From Cellulomonas sp. C5510 (GTDB taxonomy: Bacteria; Actinomycetota; Actinomycetes; Actinomycetales; Cellulomonadaceae), in assembly GCF_019797765.1 (NCBI RefSeq), contig NZ_CP081862.1, positions 3,720,001 through 3,784,000 of the forward strand: a stretch of 64,000 nucleotides of DNA, given 5' to 3'. This document shows positions 34,264-43,008 of this stretch, one piece after another. The notes beneath the pieces were generated by a model that saw only the letters and a list, made by a program, of their open reading frames with translations, was not told where the DNA came from and did not search any database. Every line of letters begins with the position of its first letter. Within the stretch, counting starts at the first letter, position 1. A program made the translations under genes and the position numbers.

Positions 34264-36534
34264 TCACACCTCCACCCGCGGCAGCACCCGGTCGAGGCGG
34301 CGCGGCAGCCACCAGGTCCAGCGGCCCATCAGCACCATGACCGCCGGGCCCAGCACGCACCGGACCAGCGTCGCATCCACGAGCACCGCCACCGCCAGCC
34401 CGACGCCGAACACCTTGATGGTCGGGTCGTCGACCCGCACGAACGACACGAACACCGCGAGCATGATGGCCGCCGCCGCCGTGATCACGCGCCCCGTCGA
34501 CGCGACGCCCCGGCGCACCGCGAGCGTGGTGTCACCCGTCGCGCGCCAGTGCTCGCGCACCGACGACAGCAGGAACACCTCGTAGTCCATCGACAGGCCG
34601 AACAGCACCGCGAACAGCATCATCGGCACGTAGGCGTCCACCGACACCGGACCGTCCAGGCCGAGCAGCCCGACGCCCCAGCCCCACTCGAACACCGCCG
34701 TGACGACGCCGTACGCCGCGGCCACCGACACCAGGTCCATCGCGGCGGCCTTGAGCGCCACCGCGACCGACCGGAACGCGAGGACCAGCAGCAGCGCCGC
34801 CACCGCGACCGTCGCGAGCACGAGCCACGGCAGCCGCGCGGCGATGCGGTCCGACAGGTCCAGCCGCACCGCGGTCTGGCCGCCGACGTGGACCTCGGCG
34901 CCGTCCGGGTCGAGCGCCCGCAGCCGCGTGACGAGGTCGGCCGTCGCCGGGTCGGTCGGGTCCGTCGTCGGCGTGACACGCAGTGTGAGGGCGGAGCCGT
35001 CGGCGGCGAGCTGCGGCGCGGCGACGGCCGCCACGCCCTCGACCGCAGCCACCTCCTCGCGGACGGCAGCCACCCGCGGGTCCTGCCCGTCGCTCACCGC
35101 CGGGTCGAGCGTCGCCGCGACGACGAGGGTCGCGTTGGCCCCGGCCCCGAGGTGCTCGGCCGTCAGGTCGTAGGCCGTCCGTCGCTCCGTGCCCGGCGGC
35201 CGGTCCCCGTCGCTGCCCTGCCCGAGCGTCATCGAGGCGGCCGGCAGGGCCATCGCCCCCAGGACGAGGGCGCTGACCGCGACGGACACCCACGGGCGGC
35301 GCGTGACGAGCCGCGCGAAGCCCGCCCACCGCGTCGCGTCGAGTGCCGCGGCGGGGTCGTCCGCGCCTGCCTGGCCGGGCAGGGCGGCGGACCCGGGCAG
35401 GGCGACCGGGTCGGTCCGGGTGGCGGGCTCCGCCGGGACGGTGCCGTCGGTCCGGGCGGCGGGACCCGCCGGCGCGGCCCGGTCGGCCGCCGCGACACGT
35501 CGCCGGGCCCACCGGCGTCGCGGCCGCACCAGGCGGGGGGCCAGCGTCGCGAGCAGGGCCGGGGTGAAGGTCAGCGCCGCGAGCAGCACGACGAGCACGA
35601 CCACCGCCGTCCCGAACCCGAGCCAGGAGACGAAGTCGACCCCGGTCACCGCCAGCGCGGAGATGGCGACCGCGACGGTGAGGCCGGCGAACGCCACGGC
35701 GGAGCCCGACGTCGCCGCGGTGACCGCGGCGGCCTCGACGCGGTCGGGAGCCGCGCGCAGGCTGTCGGTGTGCCGGGCGACCTGGAACAGCGCGTAGTCG
35801 ATGCCGACGCCCAGGCCGATCATCGTCGCCAGCGTGGGGACCACCGTCGGGATGGTGACCGCGTGCCCGAGCAGCTGCAGGGCCGACAGACCGCTCACCA
35901 CACCGACCAGCGCGGTCGCGATCGGGACCGTCATGGCGACCGCCGAGCCCAGCGCGACGAGCAGCACCAGCACGGCGGCGGCGAGCCCGACCAGCTCGCT
36001 GACGCGCGAGTCCGCGGCCGGTTCGAGATCACGGACCAGCGGCTGCCCGACGCCCACGTCGAGCCCGGCCTCGCGGGCGGCGGTGACGGCGTCGCGCAGG
36101 GCCGCGTCGTCGACGTCGTCCTCGGCGGTGACCCGGAGCGTGACGGCCCGGCCGTCCGGGCTGACGCCGGCGGGCCGCCCGCCGTCCGCGGCCGCCGCCA
36201 GCGGGTCGGTGACCTCGGTGACGCCGTCCACCTCGCGCAGGGCCGCCGCCAGGCCCGAGACGTCCGCCGCCCGGGAGGTGATCGGGTCGCCGGACGCGAC
36301 GAGCACGCTGGACGTCGACGCCCCGGACGGTGCGCCGTCGGAGCCTCCGACGGTGCCGGCGATCCCGGTCGCCACGGCGCTGTCGCTGCCGGGCACCTCG
36401 AGGTCGTCGTCGAGCGCGGAGCCGAGCGCACGGCTCCCGGCCAGCAGGGCGAGGGCGAGCAGCACCCAGACGGCCAGCACCAGGCGCCGGTGGCGGGCGC
36501 TGAACCGGGCGAGGGCGATCACAGGACGGGGCAC
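34264..36534 (-). CDS. MMPL/RND-family transporter
   Basis: 756 residues. Two repeated halves, each with one TM, a large extracytoplasmic loop and five TMs; the first domain has GLGVGIDYALFQVARHTD and the second MLFAVLFGLSMDYEVFLLSSVREHW, the signature motif IV of MMPL proteins (GLSMDYEVFLLSR). A central Pro/Ala/Thr-rich cytosolic linker (about 330-390) is longer than usual. It exports lipids or hydrophobic compounds with the proton gradient. GTG start with GAGAGG seven bases upstream. It lies 84 bases after the LmeA-like gene, on the same strand as the two-component system. Confidence 0.92.
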   Translation of the reverse strand: MPRPVIALARFSARHRRLVLAVWVLLALALLAGSRALGSALDDDLEVPGSDSAVATGIAGTVGGSDGAPSGASTSSVLVASGDPITSRAADVSGLAAALREVDGVTEVTDPLAAAADGGRPAGVSPDGRAVTLRVTAEDDVDDAALRDAVTAAREAGLDVGVGQPLVRDLEPAADSRVSELVGLAAAVLVLLVALGSAVAMTVPIATALVGVVSGLSALQLLGHAVTIPTVVPTLATMIGLGVGIDYALFQVARHTDSLRAAPDRVEAAAVTAATSGSAVAFAGLTVAVAISALAVTGVDFVSWLGFGTAVVVLVVLLAALTFTPALLATLAPRLVRPRRRWARRRVAAADRAAPAGPAARTDGTVPAEPATRTDPVALPGSAALPGQAGADDPAAALDATRWAGFARLVTRRPWVSVAVSALVLGAMALPAASMTLGQGSDGDRPPGTERRTAYDLTAEHLGAGANATLVVAATLDPAVSDGQDPRVAAVREEVAAVEGVAAVAAPQLAADGSALTLRVTPTTDPTDPATADLVTRLRALDPDGAEVHVGGQTAVRLDLSDRIAARLPWLVLATVAVAALLLVLAFRSVAVALKAAAMDLVSVAAAYGVVTAVFEWGWGVGLLGLDGPVSVDAYVPMMLFAVLFGLSMDYEVFLLSSVREHWRATGDTTLAVRRGVASTGRVITAAAAIMLAVFVSFVRVDDPTIKVFGVGLAVAVLVDATLVRCVLGPAVMVLMGRWTWWLPRRLDRVLPRVEV

Positions 36535-36576
36535 GGGAGGACCTCTCGAGAGCAGGAGCGGGCGGGGGGAGGGGGC

Positions 36577-36620
36577 GGGCGAGGGACGGGCGAGGGACGC
36601 GTGAGGGACGGGCGGGGGCT
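36577..36620. repeat. Four 11-bp G-rich tandem repeats
   Basis: Units near GGGCGAGGGAC at 36577-36587, 36588-36598, 36599-36609 and 36610-36620 (last degenerate), in the gap between the LmeA-like stop and the MMPL start. The G-runs could form a G-quadruplex on the plus strand. Confidence 0.65.
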
Positions 36621-37395
36621 ACGGGGCGGGCGGCTCCGGGACGGGCGCCGTCGCCCTCGGAGCCGCCGACGACGGCAGCGCGTCGCCGGGGACGGCGACC
36701 GCGATCGCCACCCCCTCCGCGGTCACGGAGGCGGAACGCACCTCGGCACCGTCGAGCCGCTCCGGCGCGAGCGCCCCGACGTCGACGCGGCGGGGCTGGA
36801 GCAGGTCCCCGAGACGGGCCGGCAGCACGCCGGCGGCACGGTCGACCGGGAGGGTCACGCCCGACACGGTGACCGTGCGCGGCGTGAGGACGAGGACCCC
36901 GTCGGCCGCGGAGACCTCGGACGCGACCGCGACCGGCAGGGTCAGCGACCGGCGCGTCAGCTCGCCGCGTGCGACGAGCAGGCCGTCCTCGCCGGACCAC
37001 CGCAGGCCGTCCAGCGACCCGGCAGCCCCGGAGCCGGAGCCGCCGCCCCAGGGCAGGACCGCGGCGTCGAGCACGTCGAACGGCACCAGCGCCGAGACGA
37101 CCACCCCGTCGAGGTGACCGCGGAGGAGCTGCGGCAGCACCAGGACGCCGCCGAGGTGCACGTCGACGTCCCGCAGCCCGCGCCCGGCGAGCTCGGTGGC
37201 GAGCCGGTCGGCGGCGCGACCCTCCGCCCACCACCGGACGGCGACGTCGGCTCCGGCCACCACGACGAGCAGCCCCGCGAGGACCGCGCCCAGGACCGCC
37301 AGCCGCCGCCGGGGGCGGGGACCGGCGGGCCGTCGTCGTGGCGCACGGTCGGGCGCCGTGGCGCGGGCTCGGTCGGGACCGGGGTGTCGGGTCAC
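36619..37395 (-). CDS. LmeA/DUF2993 phospholipid-binding family protein
   Basis: 258 residues. Arg/Pro-rich cytosolic start, one TM (about 32-52), then a DUF2993 domain (ADRLATELAGRGLRDVDVHLGGVLVLPQLLRGHLDGVVVSA), ending in an Ala/Pro tail. The mycobacterial relative LmeA binds phosphoinositides and supports lipomannan elongation in the periplasm. A lipid-handling role next to the MMPL transporter fits, but this organism's lipids are unknown. GTG start; same strand and order: response regulator, kinase, this gene, MMPL. Confidence 0.85.
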   Translation of the reverse strand: MTRHPGPDRARATAPDRAPRRRPAGPRPRRRLAVLGAVLAGLLVVVAGADVAVRWWAEGRAADRLATELAGRGLRDVDVHLGGVLVLPQLLRGHLDGVVVSALVPFDVLDAAVLPWGGGSGSGAAGSLDGLRWSGEDGLLVARGELTRRSLTLPVAVASEVSAADGVLVLTPRTVTVSGVTLPVDRAAGVLPARLGDLLQPRRVDVGALAPERLDGAEVRSASVTAEGVAIAVAVPGDALPSSAAPRATAPVPEPPAP

Positions 37396-37485
37396 GTCGC
37401 GCAGCAGACCAGGGCAGCCTGCGCGACGGCTCCCGCGGACCTGACCGGACGCTGACCTCCCGCCCCCGGCTCCCTGGGAGCGGCG

Positions 37486-38925
37486 TCAGCGGAGCAGCGG
37501 CAGCTCCACCGTCACCGTCGTCCCCTCGCCGGGGACGGAGTCGAGGCCGACCGTCCCGCCGTGCGCCCGGACGAGGGCGGCGACGATCGCCAGACCGAGC
37601 CCGGAGCCCTCGCGGCGGGGACCGCCGGCCGCGTCCTCCGGGTCGGTCCCGGGCGTCCCGCGCGACCGCACGAAGCGGTCGAAGGCCCGGGAGACGAGCT
37701 CGGGCGGCACGCCCGGTCCGTCGTCGTGGACGACGAGGCGGGCGGTGGGGCCCGGCGCGGCGAGCGTCACGGTGAGGCACGCCGTCGCCGGGGTGTGCCG
37801 CAGGACGTTGCCGACGAGGTTCTGCACCACCTGCACCAGGCGGTCCCGGTCACCGGCGACGACCACCGGCCGCGCGGGCGCTCGCCACACCACCGGGCGC
37901 CCGGGCGCGAGGACGCCGAGGTCGGCCACCACCTCCCCCACGACGTCGCGGAGGTCCACCGGTCCGGTGCGCAGCGGGGCCTCCGCGTCGAGCCGCGCGA
38001 GCAGGGCCAGCTCGTCGACGAGGTGCCGCATCCGCGCGGTCTCCCGCCCGATGCGCTCCATCGCCCGGTCCAGCCCGTCCTCGTCGAGCGCGCCCTGCAG
38101 GTACAGGTCCGCCCAGCCGTGGACGCTGGTGAGCGGGGTCCGCAGCTCGTGCGCTGCATCCGCCACGAAGTCCCGCACCCGCTGCTCGGCGACAGCCCGC
38201 TGGTCGAGGGCGTCGTCGAGCGCCGTCGCGAGCAGCCGCGTCTCGCTGGGCGCGGCGGGCTCGCGGATCCGCACCGTCCGGTCGCCGTCCGCGATGCGCT
38301 CGGCGGACGCGGCCATCCGCCGCAGCGGGCGCAGGCCGGCGCCCGCCGCCCACCAGGCGAGCACCACGCCGACGACGGTCGCGCCGGCGCCCGCGGCCAG
38401 CTCGATCCGCGCGAGGGTCGTGACCGTCCGCCGGTCCTCCGAGACGTCGGCGACGAGCACGACCTCGTCCACAGCGGTCTGCGCGTCCCCCTCCGCCACC
38501 GTCAGGCCCGGGGTCTGCACGGTGAGCGCCCGGAGCGCGGGACCACCGGGCAACCACCCGGGCCCGTCGCGCAGGGCGTGCGCGTCGGCGACGGCCACCG
38601 GCGCGGGGACGGCACCGGACGCGGCGATCGTCTCCACGACCCGGTCCCCCGCGACGAGGTGCACCGCGAGGTCGGCCGTCGAGGCCTCGAGCAGCACCCG
38701 CACCCGGTCGTCCCGGACGAGCAGGCCGTCGTCGCCGGCTGCCGCGAGCGCCTGCCGGACCGTCCCCGCCCCGTCACGCAGCCGCTCGTCGGTCCGCGCG
38801 AGCAGGGAGGCGCGCAGCGCGACGACGCTGAGCAGCCCCGCGGCCAGGACCGCGAGGACGACCGCACCCGCGACACCCGCCACGACCCGGCCGCGGATGG
38901 ACCGGGGCAGCCGCGGCCGGGCCAT
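37486..38925 (-). CDS. Sensor histidine kinase, class I (HAMP, HisKA, HATPase_c)
   Basis: 479 residues: TM1 (about 13-35), extracytoplasmic sensor (about 36-170), TM2, HAMP, phosphorylation site VADAAHELRTPLTSVHGWADLYLQG (His near 256), N-box QNLVGNVLRHT, G1 HDDGPGVP and G2 GSGLGLAIVAALVRAHGG. It autophosphorylates and passes phosphate to the regulator encoded immediately upstream. The start overlaps the regulator's stop by one base (TGATG), so stoichiometry is coupled. The sensor domain gives no ligand clue. Confidence 0.93.
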   Translation of the reverse strand: MARPRLPRSIRGRVVAGVAGAVVLAVLAAGLLSVVALRASLLARTDERLRDGAGTVRQALAAAGDDGLLVRDDRVRVLLEASTADLAVHLVAGDRVVETIAASGAVPAPVAVADAHALRDGPGWLPGGPALRALTVQTPGLTVAEGDAQTAVDEVVLVADVSEDRRTVTTLARIELAAGAGATVVGVVLAWWAAGAGLRPLRRMAASAERIADGDRTVRIREPAAPSETRLLATALDDALDQRAVAEQRVRDFVADAAHELRTPLTSVHGWADLYLQGALDEDGLDRAMERIGRETARMRHLVDELALLARLDAEAPLRTGPVDLRDVVGEVVADLGVLAPGRPVVWRAPARPVVVAGDRDRLVQVVQNLVGNVLRHTPATACLTVTLAAPGPTARLVVHDDGPGVPPELVSRAFDRFVRSRGTPGTDPEDAAGGPRREGSGLGLAIVAALVRAHGGTVGLDSVPGEGTTVTVELPLLR

Positions 38926-39656
38926 CAGCCGCCGTCCCCCGCCCGCAGGGCGTACCCGAAGCCCCGCACCGTCCGCACCAGCGGCTCCTCGTCCGGCGGG
39001 TCCACCTTGCGCCGCAGGCGGGAGACCAGCTTCTCCACCACGGAGGTGTCGCCGCCGTAGTCGTACGCCCACACGCGGTCGAGCAGCTGCGCCTTGGACA
39101 GCACGCGCTCCGGGCTCGCGGCGAGCGCGGCGAGCAGCCGGAACTCGGCCGGGGACAGGTCCAGGTCCCGCCCGCCGCGGTGCGCCACCATGCGCGCCGT
39201 GTCGACGCGCAGGTCGCGGTAGCGCAGCACCTCGTCCGCCGCCGACGCCCCGTCCGGCACCGCACCCGGCGTCCCCGCCGCCCGGGTGCGCCGGAGCACC
39301 GCCTCCAGGCGGGCCACGACCTCGCTGAGGTCGAACGGCTTGGTCACGTAGTCGTCGCCGCCGACCGCCAGCCCCGCCACCCGGTCCGCCACGGCGTCGC
39401 GCGAGCTGAGGAGCACCACCGGCGTCCGGTCCCCGGACCGGCGCACGACGCGCAGCATGTCGACGCCGTCCGCGTCGGGCAGCACCACGTCGAGCACCAC
39501 CACGTCCGGCCGCTGCTCGCGCAGCGCGGTGAGCGCCGCCGCGACCGTGCCGACGGCCGTCACCTCGAAGCCGCAGAACGCGAGACCCGCGGCGAGCAGC
39601 TCCCGGATGCCCGGGTCGTCGTCGACGACCAGGACGTGCGGACGGTCGGCAGGCAC
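38925..39656 (-). CDS. OmpR/PhoB-family response regulator
   Basis: 243 residues. Receiver domain (VLVVDDDPGIRELL; acceptor Asp in VVVLDVVLP; Thr/Ser in VVLLSSRD; Lys in DDYVTKPFD) and a winged-helix effector (LDLSPAEFRLLAALAASPERVLSKAQLLDRVW, VVEKLVSRLRRKV, VRTVRGFGYAL). The GTG at 39656 is preferred because VPADRPHVLVVDD is the normal start and CAGGAT lies six bases before it. An upstream in-frame ATG would add an odd 22-residue extension. Paired with the downstream kinase; LmeA and MMPL genes follow and are plausible targets. Confidence 0.93.
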   Translation of the reverse strand: MPADRPHVLVVDDDPGIRELLAAGLAFCGFEVTAVGTVAAALTALREQRPDVVVLDVVLPDADGVDMLRVVRRSGDRTPVVLLSSRDAVADRVAGLAVGGDDYVTKPFDLSEVVARLEAVLRRTRAAGTPGAVPDGASAADEVLRYRDLRVDTARMVAHRGGRDLDLSPAEFRLLAALAASPERVLSKAQLLDRVWAYDYGGDTSVVEKLVSRLRRKVDPPDEEPLVRTVRGFGYALRAGDGG

Positions 39657-39799
39657 GGACCGATCCTGCCAGGCCCGGACCGCTCCGGCCGGAACGCGTC
39701 CGGACCGGTCGCTGCCCTGCACGCCGCCGATCGGGCGAACCGAGGGTCCGAGAGGCGAGAGGGCGAGCGCGAGCGGCTGTGACCTGCTGGGATGTCGGC

Positions 39800-40306
39800 A
39801 TGACGTTCCCTGTGCACCACCTGTCCCGTCCCGCCGGCGTGCTCGCGGGTGCCGCGGCGCTCGTGCTGTCCGTCTCCGCCTGCGGCGTGCTGGGCGGCCC
39901 CGACGACGCCCAGCGCGACTCCGCCTCCGGTGAGATCACGGAATCCGCCGAGGCCAGCGTCTTCTCGCTCGAGGTGAAGGACTGCCTCGTCATGCCGTCG
40001 GCCGACGAGACGATGGTCGAGTCCCTCCAGGCGCTGCCGTGCGACCAGCCGCACGACGGCCAGATCTACGCCGAGCAGACGCTCACCGAGCTGCCCGAGC
40101 AGACCGAGCTGGACGCGATGGCCCAGGAGTTCTGCCTCACGGAGTTCGAGCCGTTCGTCGGCGCGGCGTACGAGAGCTCGGTGCTCGAGGTGACGTTCCT
40201 GTACCCGACCGAGGAGAGCTGGGACCAGGGCGACGACGCGCTGCAGTGCGTGGCGCAGCACCCGTCCGAGATGGTGACGCAGTCGTTCGAGGGCTCCGCG
40301 CTCTGA
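39800..40306 (+). CDS. Secreted lipoprotein, septum-formation-like domain
   Basis: 168 residues. Signal peptide with lipobox LSVSAC (Cys at about 28), an acidic linker, then a domain with pairwise cysteines (VKDCLV, LPCDQPHDGQIYAEQTL, FCLTEF, LQCVAQHP) matching the actinobacterial Septum_form family. Probably a cell-surface lipoprotein with disulphides. The ATG at 39800 is chosen over an in-frame GTG seven codons upstream. It is divergent from the two-component operon. Confidence 0.85.
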   Translation: MTFPVHHLSRPAGVLAGAAALVLSVSACGVLGGPDDAQRDSASGEITESAEASVFSLEVKDCLVMPSADETMVESLQALPCDQPHDGQIYAEQTLTELPEQTELDAMAQEFCLTEFEPFVGAAYESSVLEVTFLYPTEESWDQGDDALQCVAQHPSEMVTQSFEGSAL

Positions 40307-40330
40307 CGGTGCTCCGCCGGTCGTCCGGCG

Positions 40331-41437
40331 TCACGGCCGGTCCGGCCGCACCCGCTCCCGTGGCGCGGCGACGGAGTCCCTGCGCACCAGCCGTGCGCGC
40401 AGCGCACGCGTGCTGGACCCGGCCGCCCGCCCCTCGATCCGCTGCACGAGCCGCCCGGCGGCTGCCCGCCCGAGCTGCCGCACCGGCTGCTCGACCATCG
40501 TCAGCGCGGGCACGGTGACGGTCGCCCACGGGTTGTCGTCGAACCCGACGACGGACAGGTCCTCGGGCACCCGGAGACCGAGGTCCCGGGCAGCGGCCAG
40601 CGTGCCGAGCACGGCGTCCGTCTCGGTGGCGAACACCGCCGTCGCGGGGTCGTCCCCGCCCAGCTGGCGCGTGACGAACCGGCGCACGCCCTCGATCGTC
40701 TGGCTGCCGGTCATCACCAGCGCCGGGTCGGGGTCGTGGCCGGCCTCGGCGAGGGCGTCGGCCCAGCCCAGCAGGCGGGCCCCGCTCGTCGGGAGGTCCC
40801 GGCGGCCGGCGTCGAGCAGCGTCCTCAGGGTCCGCGGTCGGTGCGGGAGCGCCGGCCCCCACGCCAGGGCGACGCGCCGGTGCCCGGCGGACGTGAGGTG
40901 CCGGACGGCCTCCGCCGCGATGTCGTGGTTGTCGATCACGACCGCGTCGACGTCGAGGCCCGGGAGCTCCCGGTCGACGGCGACGACGGGGACGCCGCGC
41001 TCCACGGCGGCCCGCAGGTGCGCGGGGTCCTCGGCGGCCCCGACCGCGGAGGCGACGATCAGGCCGTCGATCTGCTTCCCGAGCAGGACGCGGACGGCGT
41101 CCCGCTCGCGGTCGGCGCTCTCGTCGGTGTTCACCACGATGGTGTCGTAGCCGGCGGAGCGCGCCGCGTCGGCGATGCCCCGGACGACGCCGGCGAAGAA
41201 GGGGTTCCCGATGTCGGCGACGACGACGCCGATCGTGTGCGTGACGCCCGTCGCCATCGACCGGGCGAGGGTGTTCGGCTGGTAGCCGAGCGCGGCGGCG
41301 GCTTCCCGCACCCGCTCCTGCAGCCCGGCGTGGACGGAGCCGTAGCCGCCGAGCACCCGGGCCGCCGTCGCACGGGCCACACCTGCCGCCTGGGCGACGT
41401 CGGTGACCGTGACTCGGGAGGGTGACGCGCCGGACAC
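40331..41437 (-). CDS. LacI-family regulator of the fructosamine-type operon
   Basis: 368 residues: LacI HTH (VTVTDVAQAAGVARATAARVLGGYGSV; note ARATAARVL where most have TVSRAL) and a sugar-binding domain (TIGVVVADIGNPFFAGVVRGI to LSVVGFDDNPWATVTVPALTMVEQPV). It follows the amidohydrolase-like gene by 32 bases on the same strand, but also has its own leaderless-type signal (TAGGCT, seven bases, GTG). The palindromes with central CG in front of the operon's first gene are its likely targets (inference), giving negative control relieved by the substrate or a phosphorylated intermediate. Confidence 0.9.
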   Translation of the reverse strand: MSGASPSRVTVTDVAQAAGVARATAARVLGGYGSVHAGLQERVREAAAALGYQPNTLARSMATGVTHTIGVVVADIGNPFFAGVVRGIADAARSAGYDTIVVNTDESADRERDAVRVLLGKQIDGLIVASAVGAAEDPAHLRAAVERGVPVVAVDRELPGLDVDAVVIDNHDIAAEAVRHLTSAGHRRVALAWGPALPHRPRTLRTLLDAGRRDLPTSGARLLGWADALAEAGHDPDPALVMTGSQTIEGVRRFVTRQLGGDDPATAVFATETDAVLGTLAAARDLGLRVPEDLSVVGFDDNPWATVTVPALTMVEQPVRQLGRAAAGRLVQRIEGRAAGSSTRALRARLVRRDSVAAPRERVRPDRP

Positions 41438-41444
41438 GCCGGTG

Positions 41445-41450
41445 AGCCTA
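41445..41450 (-). promoter_or_regulatory. -10 hexamer TAGGCT for the second lacI gene
   Basis: Minus-strand TAGGCT, seven bases, then GTG. It lies in the short gap after the amidohydrolase-like gene, so the regulator may be expressed independently of the operon. Confidence 0.5.
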
Positions 41451-41469
41451 TCCGACGCGTCACCCCTGA

Positions 41470-43008
41470 TCACGACTCGTGCACCACGGTCCCGCCGGCG
41501 ACCGTGAGCACCGCTGCCGCCCCGGCGAGCCCGTCGGCGGGCACGCGCAGCAGGTCGCGGTCGAACACCGCGACGTCCGCACGCAGACCGGGTCGCAACG
41601 CCCCGGTCCAGCCGTCGAGGCCCATCGCGGCCGCCGCCGTGCCCGTCCAGGAGTCGACGACCTGGGCACGGCTCAGCCCGCGCTCCGGGTGCCAGCCGCC
41701 GGCCGGTCCGCCGCCCGGGAACCGCCGCTCGGCGGCCGACAGCATCGCCTCCCCGAGAGACGGGAAGAACAGCGGCAGGTCCGTCCCGGAGGTCAGTCGG
41801 GCGCCGGCGGAGAGCAGGCGGGCGTGGTTGCCGAGGCGCTGCTCCCGCTCGGGTCCGAGGATGTCCCGGACCAGGTCCGGGGTGTACCCCTCGATGAGCA
41901 GGAGCTGCGTGTACACCTCGCAGAACACGCCCAGCGCGCCGGCCCGCCGGGCGTCCTCGTCGGTGATCAACGAGACGTCGGACAGGGAGAGCAGGTCCGG
42001 CAGGGCCATGCCGTCGAGCAGCATCTCCTCGATGACGTCGAGGCAGCGCCCGACGGCACCGTCCCCGTCGGCGTTGAGCGCGAGGTTGTGCCCGGCGGCC
42101 ACGATCCTCCGGGCCTCGCGCCGGAGAGCGGCGTAGTCCACGGTGGGGTGCTGGCGCGCGGTCCACTCGTCGGCGGGTCCGGCGAGGTCACCGGTGTACT
42201 CGTCGAAGGAGCCGTCGGTCATGAGCTTGAACCCGTGGAACCGCAGACGGGGAGACGCGTGCGCGGCACGTGCCCGGTCCCCGAAGGCGAGGTCCGCCGG
42301 CGCCTGCACCGGCTGCGAGGCGAAGCTGATCCGCAGGTGCACGTCGCCGGAACGGGTCAGGTCGTCGAGGACGGGGAGCATGCCGAGGTAGTCGTCGAAC
42401 GCGATCTCCTTGACGGACACCACGCCCTGGGCCGCCATGCGCCGGGCCGTGTCGGTGTAGGTGCGTCGCACCACGCCGGCGTCCCGGGCGAGGGCCGCGT
42501 AGAGCGGGGCGAGCGCCTCGTTCGATCCCGGGTCCAGCCCGTCGCCGAGCTCGGCCCGGGCGGCGCGTCCGGCGACCAGCCACTCCCGGCCCGCCCCCAG
42601 CACCACCGCGGCGCTGCCGGGGAAGGCCGCGTCGAGCGCGTCGGGCAGACCCGCCCGCGCGGCGTCGCCGAGGACCGCGTCCCGGGCGAGCAGCACCCCG
42701 CCGGCCGGTGGTTCCGGCGCGGACCGCAGCGCGTCGACGACCTCGGACGCCGTGGTGCACCCGGAGACGTCCGCACCCGCGTGCTCGAGCATGAGGGCCG
42801 TCACGAACGTGTGGTTGTCGTGCAGCCCCGGCACCACGAGCCCGTCACCGGCGTCCACGACGCGGGTGCGGGGGCCGACGTGCTCGTCCCCCGGGCCCCG
42901 GCCCGCCGACAGGATGCGGTCGCCCGCGACGGCCACGTGGCCCGGGGACGCCGTCCCCGTCGCCGCGTCGTAGACCGCCTCGGACCGGATGATCAGGTCC
43001 ACGGCCAT
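41470..43008 (-). CDS. Amidohydrolase-fold protein (YtcJ/Amidohydro_3-like) with altered metal ligands
   Basis: 512 residues. The family frame is clear: N-terminal AVDLIIRSEAVYDAATGTA, PGLHDNHTFV at the first barrel strand, HGFKLMTDGSFDEYTG in the middle, SGTDLPLFFPSLGEAML and GLRADVAVFDRDLL at the end. By eye the usual metal-binding HxH is HTF, the HAIGD motif is NADGD, and the EH-type motif is replaced (SLSDVSLI), so it may use fewer metals or be non-hydrolytic. Its start overlaps the transporter's stop by one base (TGATG), so it is co-translated in the operon. It may act on the amine or amino acid released from the sugar adduct, a guess. Confidence 0.8.
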   Translation of the reverse strand: MAVDLIIRSEAVYDAATGTASPGHVAVAGDRILSAGRGPGDEHVGPRTRVVDAGDGLVVPGLHDNHTFVTALMLEHAGADVSGCTTASEVVDALRSAPEPPAGGVLLARDAVLGDAARAGLPDALDAAFPGSAAVVLGAGREWLVAGRAARAELGDGLDPGSNEALAPLYAALARDAGVVRRTYTDTARRMAAQGVVSVKEIAFDDYLGMLPVLDDLTRSGDVHLRISFASQPVQAPADLAFGDRARAAHASPRLRFHGFKLMTDGSFDEYTGDLAGPADEWTARQHPTVDYAALRREARRIVAAGHNLALNADGDGAVGRCLDVIEEMLLDGMALPDLLSLSDVSLITDEDARRAGALGVFCEVYTQLLLIEGYTPDLVRDILGPEREQRLGNHARLLSAGARLTSGTDLPLFFPSLGEAMLSAAERRFPGGGPAGGWHPERGLSRAQVVDSWTGTAAAAMGLDGWTGALRPGLRADVAVFDRDLLRVPADGLAGAAAVLTVAGGTVVHES

